Of a stretch of 64,000 nucleotides of DNA, positions 35,273-44,512 are shown piece by piece; the stretch's first letter is position 1; the number at the start of each line of letters is the position of its first letter. The DNA comes from an uncultured Muribaculaceae bacterium. GTDB taxonomy: Bacteria > Bacteroidota > Bacteroidia > Bacteroidales > Muribaculaceae. The DNA lies in NCBI GenBank assembly GCA_910587425.1, contig CAJUKU010000002.1:186001-250000 (forward strand), given 5' to 3'. A model generated the notes under the pieces. That model saw nothing but the letters and a program-made list of their open reading frames with translations. It had not been told where the DNA came from and ran no database searches. Both the position numbers and the translations under genes were made by a program.

Positions 35273-38200
35273 ATGTCACTCAACTCATTTCTAAGCAAGA
35301 TATTCGGCAACAAATCGCAGCGCGACCTCAAGGAGATCCAGCCGATCGTCGACCGTATCACAGCCCTCGGACCGCAGATGAAGGCTTACAGCAACGACGA
35401 ACTGCGCCAGGTAATAACAGATGTCCGCACCGACATACAGGCTTCGATAGCCGCCGACCGCGAGAGCATAGAAGAAAACAAGCGAACCATCGAGACACTC
35501 CCCTTCGACAAGCGCCAGCCGCTCTGGGATGAGATCGACCGCTCTGAAAAACATATTCTCGATACACTCGAGGACAAACTCAACGAACACCTGCCGGTAG
35601 TTTTTGGCGCAATACGCGAAACTGCCGCCCGCTTCGCCGCCAATCCCACCGTGGAGGTGACGGCTACCCAGATGGACCGCGATCTTGCCGCAGCCGGCAA
35701 GGACTTCGTGAGCATCGAAGGCGACAAGGCTATATACAAGAATCACTGGATGGCGGGTGGCAATGAGATCACCTGGGACATGGTGCACTACGACGTGCAG
35801 CTCATTGGCGGTATCGTGCTCCACCAAGGTAAGATAGCCGAGATGGCTACCGGTGAGGGTAAGACTCTCGTGGCTACGCTCCCGGTGTTCCTCCGCTCGC
35901 TGTCAGGACGCGGCGTGCATGTGGTGACCGTCAACGACTACCTGTCGAAACGTGACTCCGAATGGATGGGTCCGCTCTACATGTTCCATGGCTCGACAGT
36001 GGACTGCATCGACAAACACCAGCCCAACACGCCGGCACGCCGTGCAGCCTACAACTGCGACATCACTTTCGGCACAAACAACGAGTTCGGCTTCGACTAT
36101 CTGCGCGACAACATGGCTATGTCGCCCGACGACATGGTGCAGCGCAAGCATTACTACGCCATTGTCGACGAGGTTGACTCGGTGCTCATCGACGATGCCC
36201 GTACGCCGCTCATCATATCGGGACCTGTTCCGCGCGGCGACGACCAGATGTTCAACGATTACCGCCCCAATGTAGAGAAAGTGGTCGCTGCACAGCGCAA
36301 GCTCGTCACACAGATGCTCGCCGACGCAAAGACCAAACTCGCATCCGACGACAAGGATACACGCAAGGCAGGCGCACTCGAACTGTTCCGCGCGTTCAAG
36401 GGTCTGCCGAAGAATGGTCCGCTGATCAAGTTCCTCAGCCAGGAAGGTATGAAGAACGTGCTCCTCGAGACTGAGGCATACTACCTGCAGGACAACTCAC
36501 GCGAGATGCCCAAGGCTACCGAGCCGCTGTATTTCGTCATCGACGAGAAAAACCGCAGCGTGGAGCTCACCGACAAGGGCATAGACATGCTCACCGGCAC
36601 GAGCGCCGACCCGCAGTTCTTCGTGCTCCCCGACATCGCCGCACAGCTCTCGGAAGCCGAGCATATCGAGGATCTTGCCGAACGCCAGACACGCAAGGAC
36701 GAGCTAATGCAGAACTATGCGGTGAAAGCTGAGCGCGTGCACACCGTCACACAGCTCCTCAAGGCGTACACACTCTTTGAGAAAGATGTTGAATACGTGA
36801 TCGACGACAACAAGATCAAGATTGTCGACGAGCAGACCGGACGTATCATGGAGGGTCGCCGCTACAGCGACGGACTCCACCAGGCTATCGAGGCTAAGGA
36901 GGGCGTGAAGGTCGAGGCTGCCACACAGACATTCGCCACAATCACACTGCAGAACTACTTCCGCATGTATCACAAGCTCGCCGGTATGACCGGTACCGCC
37001 GAGACAGAGGCGGGCGAGCTCTGGGACATCTATAAGCTCGACGTGGTGACCATTCCCACCAACCGTCCGGTTGCACGAAAGGATATGGACGACCGCGTCT
37101 ACAAGACCAAGAAAGAGAAATATGCCGCGGTAATCGATGAGATCGTGCGGCTGCGCGATGAGGGTCGCCCCGTGCTCGTCGGCACCACATCGGTCGAGAT
37201 TTCCGAACTTCTGAAGAGAATGCTTGACCTGCGCCACATCGATTCACAGGTGCTCAACGCCAAACTCCACCAGAAAGAGGCTGAGGTCGTGGCGCTCGCC
37301 GGACGCAAAGGCACAGTCACCATCGCCACCAACATGGCAGGTCGAGGAACCGACATCAAGCTCACCGACGAGGTGAAAGCTGCCGGAGGTCTTGCCATCA
37401 TCGGTACGGAACGCCATGAGAGCCGCCGCGTGGATCGCCAGCTCCGCGGACGTTCAGGACGTCAGGGCGATCCGGGCTCATCGGTATTCTACGTATCGTT
37501 CGAGGATCAGCTGATGCGCCTGTTCGCCACCGACCGTGTGATGAAGATGCTCGACACCCTCGGACTCAAGGAGGGCGAGATGATAGAGAGCCGTATGGTC
37601 ACACGCGCCATCGAGAACGCGCAGAAACGCGTGGAGGAGAACAACTTCGGCATCCGTAAGCGCCTGCTCGAGTATGACGACGTGATGAACAAGCAGCGAA
37701 CCTACATCTACACCCGCCGCCACCATGCGCTCATGGGCGAACGTGTAGGCATAGACATCGCCAACATGTTCTACGACACCGTAGAGAATCTCGTGGCTAA
37801 CTATGATTCACCCGCCGATTATCAGCAGCTCTCGCTCGAACTGTTCAAGATACTCACCATAGAGACACCATTCACCGAAGAGGAGTTCCGCTCCATCAGC
37901 AAGGAGGATGCGATCGACCGCATACACGCGGCTGCTATGGAAGCTTTCGACCGCAAGGGTGAGCGCATCTGTGAGGTGGCAATGCCGGTTATCCGCGACT
38001 GCGTCGAGAACCGTGGAATGAAGGACATGATCCTCGTGCCCATCACCGACGGAAAACGCGTGTTCAGCCTCCCGGTCAACGTGCTCGACGCCTACAACAC
38101 CAACGGACGCGCCATCGTCAAGGAGTGGCACAAGGCAATACTTCTCGTCACCATCGATGAGCTCTGGAAAGAGCATCTCCGCGAACTCGACCAGCTCCGC

Positions 38201-38629
38201 CAGTCGGTTCAGAACGTTTCCTACGAGCAGAAGGATCCTCTGGTGATCTACAAGGTTGAGTCGTTCCACCTCTTCGAGCAGATGCTCAACAACCTCAACG
38301 TGAAAGTAATATCCGCACTCATGCGCGGTCAGATCTACATCCAGCCCCGCCCCGGCATGCAGACCCAGGATGGTGGCGAAGCACCCGCCGAGCGCCCGCA
38401 GCCCGAAGTGCAGCGCGCCATGCCCCGCGAGCCTCGCCGCGACACGAACTACCGCGAGAGCCGCGAGAATCTCCCCGGCGAGAATGCCACCCGCGCGGCA
38501 GCCTCGGCTCCGCAGGGCGAGCAGCAGCGTCAGCAGCCTGTAAAGGCGGGACCGAAAATCGGACGTAACGATCCCTGCCCGTGCGGAAGCGGCAAGAAGT
38601 TCAAAAACTGCCACGGTCGCGGACTCTGA
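35273..38629 (+). CDS. secA: preprotein translocase ATPase SecA
   Basis: This 1118-residue motor drives export through SecYEG. It contains the Walker A motif MATGEGKT (191-198), the LLLP-type cross-linking region, FGTNNEFGFDYLRDNM, the DEVDSVLIDDARTPLIISG Walker B segment, and the NBD2 motifs TNMAGRGTDIKL and ESRRVDRQLRGRSGRQGDPG. It ends with the zinc-binding tail GRNDPCPCGSGKKFKNCHG used for SecB or lipid contact. The length is larger than in E. coli (about 900) but usual for Bacteroidota, with inserts in the N-terminal (about 50-120) and pre-motor regions. It stands alone with short gaps to its neighbours. Confidence 0.98.
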   Translation: MSLNSFLSKIFGNKSQRDLKEIQPIVDRITALGPQMKAYSNDELRQVITDVRTDIQASIAADRESIEENKRTIETLPFDKRQPLWDEIDRSEKHILDTLEDKLNEHLPVVFGAIRETAARFAANPTVEVTATQMDRDLAAAGKDFVSIEGDKAIYKNHWMAGGNEITWDMVHYDVQLIGGIVLHQGKIAEMATGEGKTLVATLPVFLRSLSGRGVHVVTVNDYLSKRDSEWMGPLYMFHGSTVDCIDKHQPNTPARRAAYNCDITFGTNNEFGFDYLRDNMAMSPDDMVQRKHYYAIVDEVDSVLIDDARTPLIISGPVPRGDDQMFNDYRPNVEKVVAAQRKLVTQMLADAKTKLASDDKDTRKAGALELFRAFKGLPKNGPLIKFLSQEGMKNVLLETEAYYLQDNSREMPKATEPLYFVIDEKNRSVELTDKGIDMLTGTSADPQFFVLPDIAAQLSEAEHIEDLAERQTRKDELMQNYAVKAERVHTVTQLLKAYTLFEKDVEYVIDDNKIKIVDEQTGRIMEGRRYSDGLHQAIEAKEGVKVEAATQTFATITLQNYFRMYHKLAGMTGTAETEAGELWDIYKLDVVTIPTNRPVARKDMDDRVYKTKKEKYAAVIDEIVRLRDEGRPVLVGTTSVEISELLKRMLDLRHIDSQVLNAKLHQKEAEVVALAGRKGTVTIATNMAGRGTDIKLTDEVKAAGGLAIIGTERHESRRVDRQLRGRSGRQGDPGSSVFYVSFEDQLMRLFATDRVMKMLDTLGLKEGEMIESRMVTRAIENAQKRVEENNFGIRKRLLEYDDVMNKQRTYIYTRRHHALMGERVGIDIANMFYDTVENLVANYDSPADYQQLSLELFKILTIETPFTEEEFRSISKEDAIDRIHAAAMEAFDRKGERICEVAMPVIRDCVENRGMKDMILVPITDGKRVFSLPVNVLDAYNTNGRAIVKEWHKAILLVTIDELWKEHLRELDQLRQSVQNVSYEQKDPLVIYKVESFHLFEQMLNNLNVKVISALMRGQIYIQPRPGMQTQDGGEAPAERPQPEVQRAMPREPRRDTNYRESRENLPGENATRAAASAPQGEQQRQQPVKAGPKIGRNDPCPCGSGKKFKNCHGRGL

Positions 38630-38684
38630 TCATGCCGGATGAACCGAACAGAAATTTTTCCAACCAAAATCACCCGATAAAGTC

Positions 38685-39593
38685 ATGGAAAAGAAACCGA
38701 AACTCCTTTGGGTTGCGATAGGGCTTGTAGCCCTGCTTGTCATCGCAGTGCTTTTCAGTGTGTTTCAGCTCACCTCACTCAAGAGCGAGGTCGACAGCGT
38801 GCGTGCCGAGAACGAGCAGCTGCAGCTGACAAACGACCAGTTGCAGCTTGCCAACGAGTATGAGGCTATAAACTCGCAGTTCGCACAGTATGAGAATCAG
38901 GCTGTGCAGATGCAGGGCGATACGCTCCTCGCAAAATACACCGCAGCGAAGAACAAAGTGGAGCAGCTTCTCCAGGAGCTGAATTCCGAGAAGGTGAAGA
39001 GCCAGAAGCGCATAAGCGAGCTGCAGAACCAGATCAGCACCCTGCGCGGACTTCTGCGCCATTACATAGCCCAGGTTGACTCGCTCGGACGCGAGAATGC
39101 CGGACTTAAGGCTGAGAACGAGGAGATCAAGAACAAGAACCTCCAGCTATCGTCGCAGGCTCGCGAGCTTTCACGCAAGAACGAGACACTGAGCGAGCGC
39201 ATGACGCTTGCCGAGAAACTCAATGTCACCGGCGTGCAGCTCACACCGCTCAAGAAGAACGGCAAGAAAGAGAAGAATGTGACCAAGGCTAAACAGCTTA
39301 TGGTGACATTCACCATACCGCAGAACAACTCTACACCTGTAGGTTCCAAAACCATCTATCTCCGCATAACAAGCCCCGAGGGCTCACTTCTCGGTGATGC
39401 CGGAACATTCCCGTTCGAGGGTGGCAACGTACCCTGCACCGCCAAGAAGACCATCGAGTACAGCGGCGAGGAGATGCCCGGAGTCACACTCTACTGGGAT
39501 GTCAACACAGCCCTTACCCCGGGTGATTATACCGTCGAGCTGTTCGCCGACAATTTCCGCCTTGTGACACGCCATTTCACACTCAAGAAATGA
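38685..39593 (+). CDS. membrane-anchored coiled-coil protein
   Basis: This 302-residue protein has one N-terminal membrane helix (about 8-28) and a long coiled coil (about 30-175, with heptad-rich runs such as ENEQLQLTNDQLQLANEYE and LQNQISTLRGLL). A C-terminal beta-rich domain follows (about 200-302, with IYLRITSPEGSLLG and TLYWDVNTALTPGDYTVELF). I do not recognise a named family, though similar proteins occur in Bacteroidota. The topology suggests that the coil and C-terminal domain face the periplasm. It overlaps the MgtC-family gene by four bases, so the two are probably co-translated. It could tether or organise an envelope complex; the function is unknown. Confidence 0.82.
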   Translation: MEKKPKLLWVAIGLVALLVIAVLFSVFQLTSLKSEVDSVRAENEQLQLTNDQLQLANEYEAINSQFAQYENQAVQMQGDTLLAKYTAAKNKVEQLLQELNSEKVKSQKRISELQNQISTLRGLLRHYIAQVDSLGRENAGLKAENEEIKNKNLQLSSQARELSRKNETLSERMTLAEKLNVTGVQLTPLKKNGKKEKNVTKAKQLMVTFTIPQNNSTPVGSKTIYLRITSPEGSLLGDAGTFPFEGGNVPCTAKKTIEYSGEEMPGVTLYWDVNTALTPGDYTVELFADNFRLVTRHFTLKK

Positions 39594-40315
39594 TCGACGG
39601 GCTTGACCGGTTCATAGAAGCGATAAACTCAACAGAGGTGAACACGGCTGGTGCCGTGTTCAAACTCTGTCTGAGCATGTTGCTGGGATGCTGCGTGGGT
39701 ATGGAGCGTAAACGCAAAGGGCAGATAGCCGGTTTGCGCACTTTTGCCCTTATATCCATGGGTGCCACCCTCGCCATGCTTCTGTCGATCTACGTACCGC
39801 AGGCATACCTGGGGTTGAAAAACGGCGATCCGGGACGAATAGCGGCGCAGGTGATCACAGGCATAGGCTTCCTCGGTGCCGGAGCTATCATACAGATGAA
39901 AGGATCTGTGCGCGGTCTCACCACTGCCGCCGGTATCTGGATGGTCGCCACGATCGGAATGGCTGTCGGAGTGGGAATGTACACCGTATCGGTCATAGCG
40001 ACGGCACTGATCCTCGTGATCCTCGTACTGCTCGAACAGCTTGAACACCGCATCCATGTGGGGTGGGAGACACGCATAATACGCGTGCGAATCTCCGGTA
40101 TCGTCAATGATATCGAGGCATACCGCAGCGTCCTCTCCGATTATCACGTGCAGATTGTCAACGTGTTCGTAGAATACGACTACGAAGCGCCCACAACACG
40201 CCTCAACCTTGTCGTGCTCGCCAAGAACACCACTGATATTGTGACCGTCTTCGAAGCCATACGCAACCTTAATCCAACTCAAGCTATCTCTCTCGCCAAT
40301 CAGGTATCGATCTGA
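39590..40315 (+). CDS. MgtC/SapB-family membrane protein
   Basis: This 241-residue inner-membrane protein has the MgtC core: four to five helices with LLGCCVGMERKRKGQIAGLRTFALISMGATLAMLL, QVITGIGFLGAGAIIQMKGSVRGLTTAAGIWMVATIGMAVG, and a C-terminal cytoplasmic domain (about 155-240) resembling an ACT-like fold. MgtC proteins modulate magnesium or phosphate stress responses and, in some pathogens, the ATP synthase; many family members are uncharacterised. It overlaps the genes on both sides (ATGA and TGATG junctions), placing it in an operon with the coiled-coil protein and the antiporter. That linkage suggests an ion-homeostasis role. Confidence 0.9.
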   Translation: MIDGLDRFIEAINSTEVNTAGAVFKLCLSMLLGCCVGMERKRKGQIAGLRTFALISMGATLAMLLSIYVPQAYLGLKNGDPGRIAAQVITGIGFLGAGAIIQMKGSVRGLTTAAGIWMVATIGMAVGVGMYTVSVIATALILVILVLLEQLEHRIHVGWETRIIRVRISGIVNDIEAYRSVLSDYHVQIVNVFVEYDYEAPTTRLNLVVLAKNTTDIVTVFEAIRNLNPTQAISLANQVSI

Positions 40316-42573
40316 TGATACTCGCAGCCGCAACAGCACAAGCCGCACAGGCAGCATCGGAAATGAACGTTGAAGGTCTCATTTCCGATCTCGCGTTCAT
40401 ACTCATACTCGGCGCCGTAACGACGCTGCTGTTCAAGTGGATGCGCCAACCTGTCGTGCTCGGCTATATTGTCGCCGGATTTCTCGCCAGCCCTCATTTC
40501 GAGTATCTGCCGTCGGTCACCACCGAAAGCAACATTGAGTTCTGGGCTCAGATCGGCATCGTGGTACTGCTGTTCTCGCTCGGACTGGAATTCAGTTTCA
40601 AGAAGCTGATAAACGCCGGAGGATCAGCCGTCGTGACCGCTCTGATAATTGTCAGCGGCATGATGTGCGCAGGTTTCGCCATCGGTCATCTGCTCGGATT
40701 CTCAAACATCAACAGCCTTTTCCTCGGCGGAATGCTGTCTATGTCGTCAACCACCATCATAATCAAGGCTTTCAACGACCTCGGAATACAGCACAAGAAG
40801 TTCGCCGGTCTTGTTTTCGCCGTACTCATTGTCGAAGACCTCTTCGCAGTGTTGATGATGGTTATTCTGTCGTCGATAGCCATAAACAACTCGCTCCAGG
40901 GTGGTGAGATGCTTTTCAGCGTTACCAAACTGGTGTTCTTCCTCGTCATGTGGTTCGCAGTGGGAGTATTCGTCCTACCCACACTGCTCAACACCTGCCG
41001 CCGGTATCTCAATTCCGAGACACTGCTCATAGTGTCGATGGGGCTCTGCCTCGGCATGGCGGTATTCTCCGTGTTCTGCGGATTCTCGCTCGCACTCGGT
41101 GCGTTTGTCATGGGCTCCATACTTGCCGGCACCAGTTTCGCCGAACGCATAGAGCGCGTCGTCTCACCTGTCAAAGACCTGTTCGGCTCCGTATTCTTCA
41201 TCTCCGTAGGAATGATGGTCGATCCATCGGTCATAACCCACTACTGGTCACCGATACTGATACTGTCGGCTGTCGTTATCATCGGCATGATACTGTTCGG
41301 CACATTCGGAATGCTCGTCACCGGTCAGACACTTCGCGTGGCTATCGAGGCAGGATTCTCACTGACGCAGATCGGCGAATTCGCGTTTATCATCGCTACC
41401 CTCGGCATGAGCCTCGGCGTGCTTGACCCGACCATCTACCCGATTGTGGTAGCCGTCTCAGTTCTCACCACATTCACCACACCGTATTTCATCCGCCTCG
41501 CCGATCCGTTCTACTCTTTTGTGGAGCGTCTGCTTCCGCAGCGTTTGCACTTCCTGATCGACCGCTACACCGACAAAGCAAGTACGGAAAGTGAGACCGG
41601 AATGCTCTGGCGCTCGCTGATACACCGCTACCTGTGGCGCGTGCTGCTCTACACAGTAGTGCTTATCACCATCGCGCTTATCGCTACACATTGGCTGCTA
41701 CCTTGGCTAAATTCACTCAGCCACAGTTGGGGACGCCTTATCTGTGCCGCCGTCACACTCGGAGCTATGGCTCCTTTCCTCCTCGCGCTCTCCTACCCCG
41801 CATCGCGCCGCACCGAACGCCAGAGGCTTATCGCCGCAAACGCACGCTTCGACGTGCCGCTGATCGTCATGACCATTTTCCGCTTCCTGATAGCCGTAGC
41901 GATAGTGATTTACACCCTTACTGCGATCTACTCGGCTTGGGTAGGTGTGATATTCGGCCTCGCCGTATTCACGCTCCTGATTGTCGGGTTGTCGAAACGG
42001 GTGCACCGACGCATGTCGAACATAGAGTCACGCTTTCTCAACAACCTTAACGAGCGCGAGCTGCGCCGCAGCGGCAGAAACAACAACGTCGTGGCAAACC
42101 TCCACCTCGCTTTCATGACCGTAGGGTATGCATGTCCGTTTGTGGGCGAACGTCTGCAGGACTCAGGACTACGGTCGAAATACGGTGTCAACGTCGCATC
42201 CATACAACGTGGAGCAGAACTGATACCGGTACCGTCAGGCGACACCCGCATATTCCCCGCCGACGTTCTTGGCGTCATAGGCACCGATGAGGAGATACAG
42301 AAACTTCTGCCGGTAGTCGAGGCGGTATCCGACGAAGCCCCGTCCGGTCCGTCACCCGCCGATTTCAAGCTCACATCACTGCAACTCACGGAGGATTCGC
42401 CGATTGTAGGCAAGACCGTAGCTCAGAGCCGTCTGTCGACCGAATATTCGGCGCTGCTGGTAAGTATCGACCGCGACGGATCATTCTTCACTCCCGCACC
42501 CGACACAGTGTTCAATTCCCGCGACATACTCTGGCTCGTAGGAAATCCATGCGCACTCTCGACACTCCGTTGA
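40315..42573 (+). CDS. Kef-type cation:proton antiporter with two C-terminal RCK_C domains
   Basis: This 752-residue inner-membrane CPA2-type antiporter starts with about twelve helices. It shows VLGYIVAGFLASPHFEYLP, the LLFSLGLEFSFKKL turn, MSSTTIIIKAFNDLG, VEDLFAVLMMVIL and EAGFSLTQIGEFAFIIATLG, all typical of KefB/KefC-like proteins that exchange potassium or sodium for protons. A second helical section (about 440-560) precedes a cytoplasmic tail with two regulatory RCK_C/TrkA_C-like domains in tandem (about 595-665 and 675-750, the latter with SPIVGKTVAQSRLSTEY). The NAD-binding RCK_N part of Kef proteins seems to be absent. It is the last gene of the operon. The ion is unknown. Confidence 0.9.
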   Translation: MILAAATAQAAQAASEMNVEGLISDLAFILILGAVTTLLFKWMRQPVVLGYIVAGFLASPHFEYLPSVTTESNIEFWAQIGIVVLLFSLGLEFSFKKLINAGGSAVVTALIIVSGMMCAGFAIGHLLGFSNINSLFLGGMLSMSSTTIIIKAFNDLGIQHKKFAGLVFAVLIVEDLFAVLMMVILSSIAINNSLQGGEMLFSVTKLVFFLVMWFAVGVFVLPTLLNTCRRYLNSETLLIVSMGLCLGMAVFSVFCGFSLALGAFVMGSILAGTSFAERIERVVSPVKDLFGSVFFISVGMMVDPSVITHYWSPILILSAVVIIGMILFGTFGMLVTGQTLRVAIEAGFSLTQIGEFAFIIATLGMSLGVLDPTIYPIVVAVSVLTTFTTPYFIRLADPFYSFVERLLPQRLHFLIDRYTDKASTESETGMLWRSLIHRYLWRVLLYTVVLITIALIATHWLLPWLNSLSHSWGRLICAAVTLGAMAPFLLALSYPASRRTERQRLIAANARFDVPLIVMTIFRFLIAVAIVIYTLTAIYSAWVGVIFGLAVFTLLIVGLSKRVHRRMSNIESRFLNNLNERELRRSGRNNNVVANLHLAFMTVGYACPFVGERLQDSGLRSKYGVNVASIQRGAELIPVPSGDTRIFPADVLGVIGTDEEIQKLLPVVEAVSDEAPSGPSPADFKLTSLQLTEDSPIVGKTVAQSRLSTEYSALLVSIDRDGSFFTPAPDTVFNSRDILWLVGNPCALSTLR

Positions 42574-42628
42574 TTCCCTTTCCGTCAAACCGATTCCTGA
42601 CACAACGCCGCTATCTGCCAATTCACCG

Positions 42629-42644
42629 TTTTTGTCGACAAAAA
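42629..42644. promoter_or_regulatory. perfect 16-base palindrome upstream of the pilus operon
   Basis: TTTTTGTCGACAAAAA is a perfect palindrome centred about 75 bases before the pilus-operon -7 box. It may be an operator for a dimeric regulator. Without a spacer it cannot form a stable hairpin. Confidence 0.4.
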
Positions 42645-42689
42645 GACAATAAGTATAACTTTTCAGTAGAGTAATAATTTCACTCTTTT

Positions 42690-42721
42690 TCTGAGGGGTT
42701 GACTATTTTTTTGTAACTTTG
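42690..42721 (+). promoter_or_regulatory. pilus-operon promoter (TCTG-N20-TAACTTTG), nearly leaderless
   Basis: TAACTTTG (42714-42721) is preceded at 20 bases by TCTG (42690-42693). Six bases separate the -7 box from the ATG at 42728, so the transcript probably begins at or near the start codon. Confidence 0.6.
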
Positions 42722-42727
42722 CCGCAC

Positions 42728-44512
42728 ATGAAACAACGCAGTGCGATAGCTCAGTCACTGATTATCTGCATCATCAGCATAATCAGTGCTTTCTGCACAC
42801 CGGCAGCCGCGCAAGTATCCCTACCGATAAGCGCCACCGACCCGGCTGCGGATACTACGTTCGTCTACACTGACGTTTTACCGCCTGACACCACACCCGC
42901 AACAGTTTTCACGGCTGTAAAACCATCACCACTCGTACAGTTACGATATCCCGTAGGCTACCGGGAGGTAGATCTCAACCTTGAGGGAAATGCCCGCGCA
43001 CTCAATCTGCTCACCCGCGATATACGCGCCATGCGTGCCGATGGCAGTCCGGTGGCATTGGAAACATACACCTTCACATCGCCCGATGCCGACAACGACA
43101 TAGCCGCAACCGTAGCGTCTGAACGCGCCGAAGCTCTCGAGGCACTTCTCGCATCACGCGATATAATCACTTCCGGCGCACTGCGCAACATATACTGCGG
43201 CGTCGGCTGGCAGCAGCTCGCCAGAATGATTGCCGGCACCGACCTGCCGAACAGGGCACAGGTCACTGAAATAATCACTGCAACCGACACTGAGATCGCC
43301 GCATCAGTATCATCGCGATACTCCGCATTGATAATAAAGCGCCTCCGCTCCATTGACCATGGAAGAGCCTACACACACATACTGTCGCATTTCTACCCAT
43401 TGATGCGCAATATGCTCATTGTGGCTTCCGCAAACGATACCGCACGGATTTTCTACCGCATCGGCTACGATGACATGGATCTCAGCCATGCAGGAAACGG
43501 ATCACGTCTCAACAGAATACTCACCGATACTACTGTCACCTCAATTACCGTCAGCAGCATCGCTGAGCCTGCCGCCGACAACAACATCTACCGCCAAATA
43601 GCGCTTGCCCGCTTTAATTCACTCCGCAAATATATCTCATCCAACAGCACAATCAGCTCTGACAGCATCCATTATAGCGGCGACGCTAACGGCTGGAGCG
43701 AGCTGCACCGGTTTGTGGAACGATCAAATATGCCGCACCGCGCAGAGGTGATAAGCGCCATCAGCGCCAACGGTCTGCCAAGCGTAGAATTGCGGCAGCT
43801 CGCCGATCGGGGACGCATCCGTCTGCTTCGTAAGATCGACGGCGGACGCACGTATGCCATCATGGCTGAACGCTTCTTCCCTGTACTACGCAATACCCTC
43901 CTGGCACGCGCGGCAGCAAGCAATGACACCGTGCTTGCCGTTGAGCCTTCTGTACTCCGCTCAAACGAATCAAACAATAACACCGACAGCATTGTGTGGG
44001 GCAAATGGAGTTTCAAGAGCAACCTGATCTACGATGCCCTGCTATCACCCTCCGTAGAGTTCGAATACCACTTCAACCCATCATGGAGCGTCGCGCTCGA
44101 ATACAACATGGCTTGGTGGAAAAACACCGGTGACAACCGTACATACCAGCTCGCCGTCATATCCCCCGAGGCTCGCCACTACTTCTCACCACGGCGCTCA
44201 CCTAACGGGCATTTTGCGGGAGTATTCGGAGGATTCACATGGTACGACCTCGCAGGACACCACTCCGGGCACCGAGGCAACGGATATTTCGCCGGAGCCA
44301 CTTACGGCTACTCATTCCGCGTATCTGACAAGGTATCCCTTGAGGCAGCCCTCGGCATAGGCTATCTCCGCGCGAGCTACAAGGATTATACGGTCAAGGA
44401 CAGCCACCACGTCTACCGCCGCACACGAAACTCCGGCTACTTCGGACCACTCAAGGCGCGTCTTGCCATCGTGTGGCATTTCGACACAAAAGTTTACCGA
44501 CGCAAGAAATGA
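42728..44512 (+). CDS. DUF3575 outer-membrane protein of the pilus operon
   Basis: This protein of 594 residues begins at the ATG at 42728; a TTG at 42719 lies inside the promoter box and is rejected. It has a signal peptide (about 1-29, ending AAAQ), then two diverged copies of an exported domain, seen in the pairs LPNRAQVTEIITAT / MPHRAEVISAISAN and IDHGRAYTHILSHFYPLMRN / IDGGRTYAIMAERFFPVLRN. A C-terminal DUF3575 beta-barrel follows (about 425-594, NLIYDALLSPSVEFEYHF to ARLAIVWHF). DUF3575 proteins often lead FimA/Mfa-type pilus operons in Bacteroidales. It overlaps the next gene by four bases. A role in pilus assembly or anchoring is inferred. Confidence 0.87.
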   Translation: MKQRSAIAQSLIICIISIISAFCTPAAAQVSLPISATDPAADTTFVYTDVLPPDTTPATVFTAVKPSPLVQLRYPVGYREVDLNLEGNARALNLLTRDIRAMRADGSPVALETYTFTSPDADNDIAATVASERAEALEALLASRDIITSGALRNIYCGVGWQQLARMIAGTDLPNRAQVTEIITATDTEIAASVSSRYSALIIKRLRSIDHGRAYTHILSHFYPLMRNMLIVASANDTARIFYRIGYDDMDLSHAGNGSRLNRILTDTTVTSITVSSIAEPAADNNIYRQIALARFNSLRKYISSNSTISSDSIHYSGDANGWSELHRFVERSNMPHRAEVISAISANGLPSVELRQLADRGRIRLLRKIDGGRTYAIMAERFFPVLRNTLLARAAASNDTVLAVEPSVLRSNESNNNTDSIVWGKWSFKSNLIYDALLSPSVEFEYHFNPSWSVALEYNMAWWKNTGDNRTYQLAVISPEARHYFSPRRSPNGHFAGVFGGFTWYDLAGHHSGHRGNGYFAGATYGYSFRVSDKVSLEAALGIGYLRASYKDYTVKDSHHVYRRTRNSGYFGPLKARLAIVWHFDTKVYRRKK

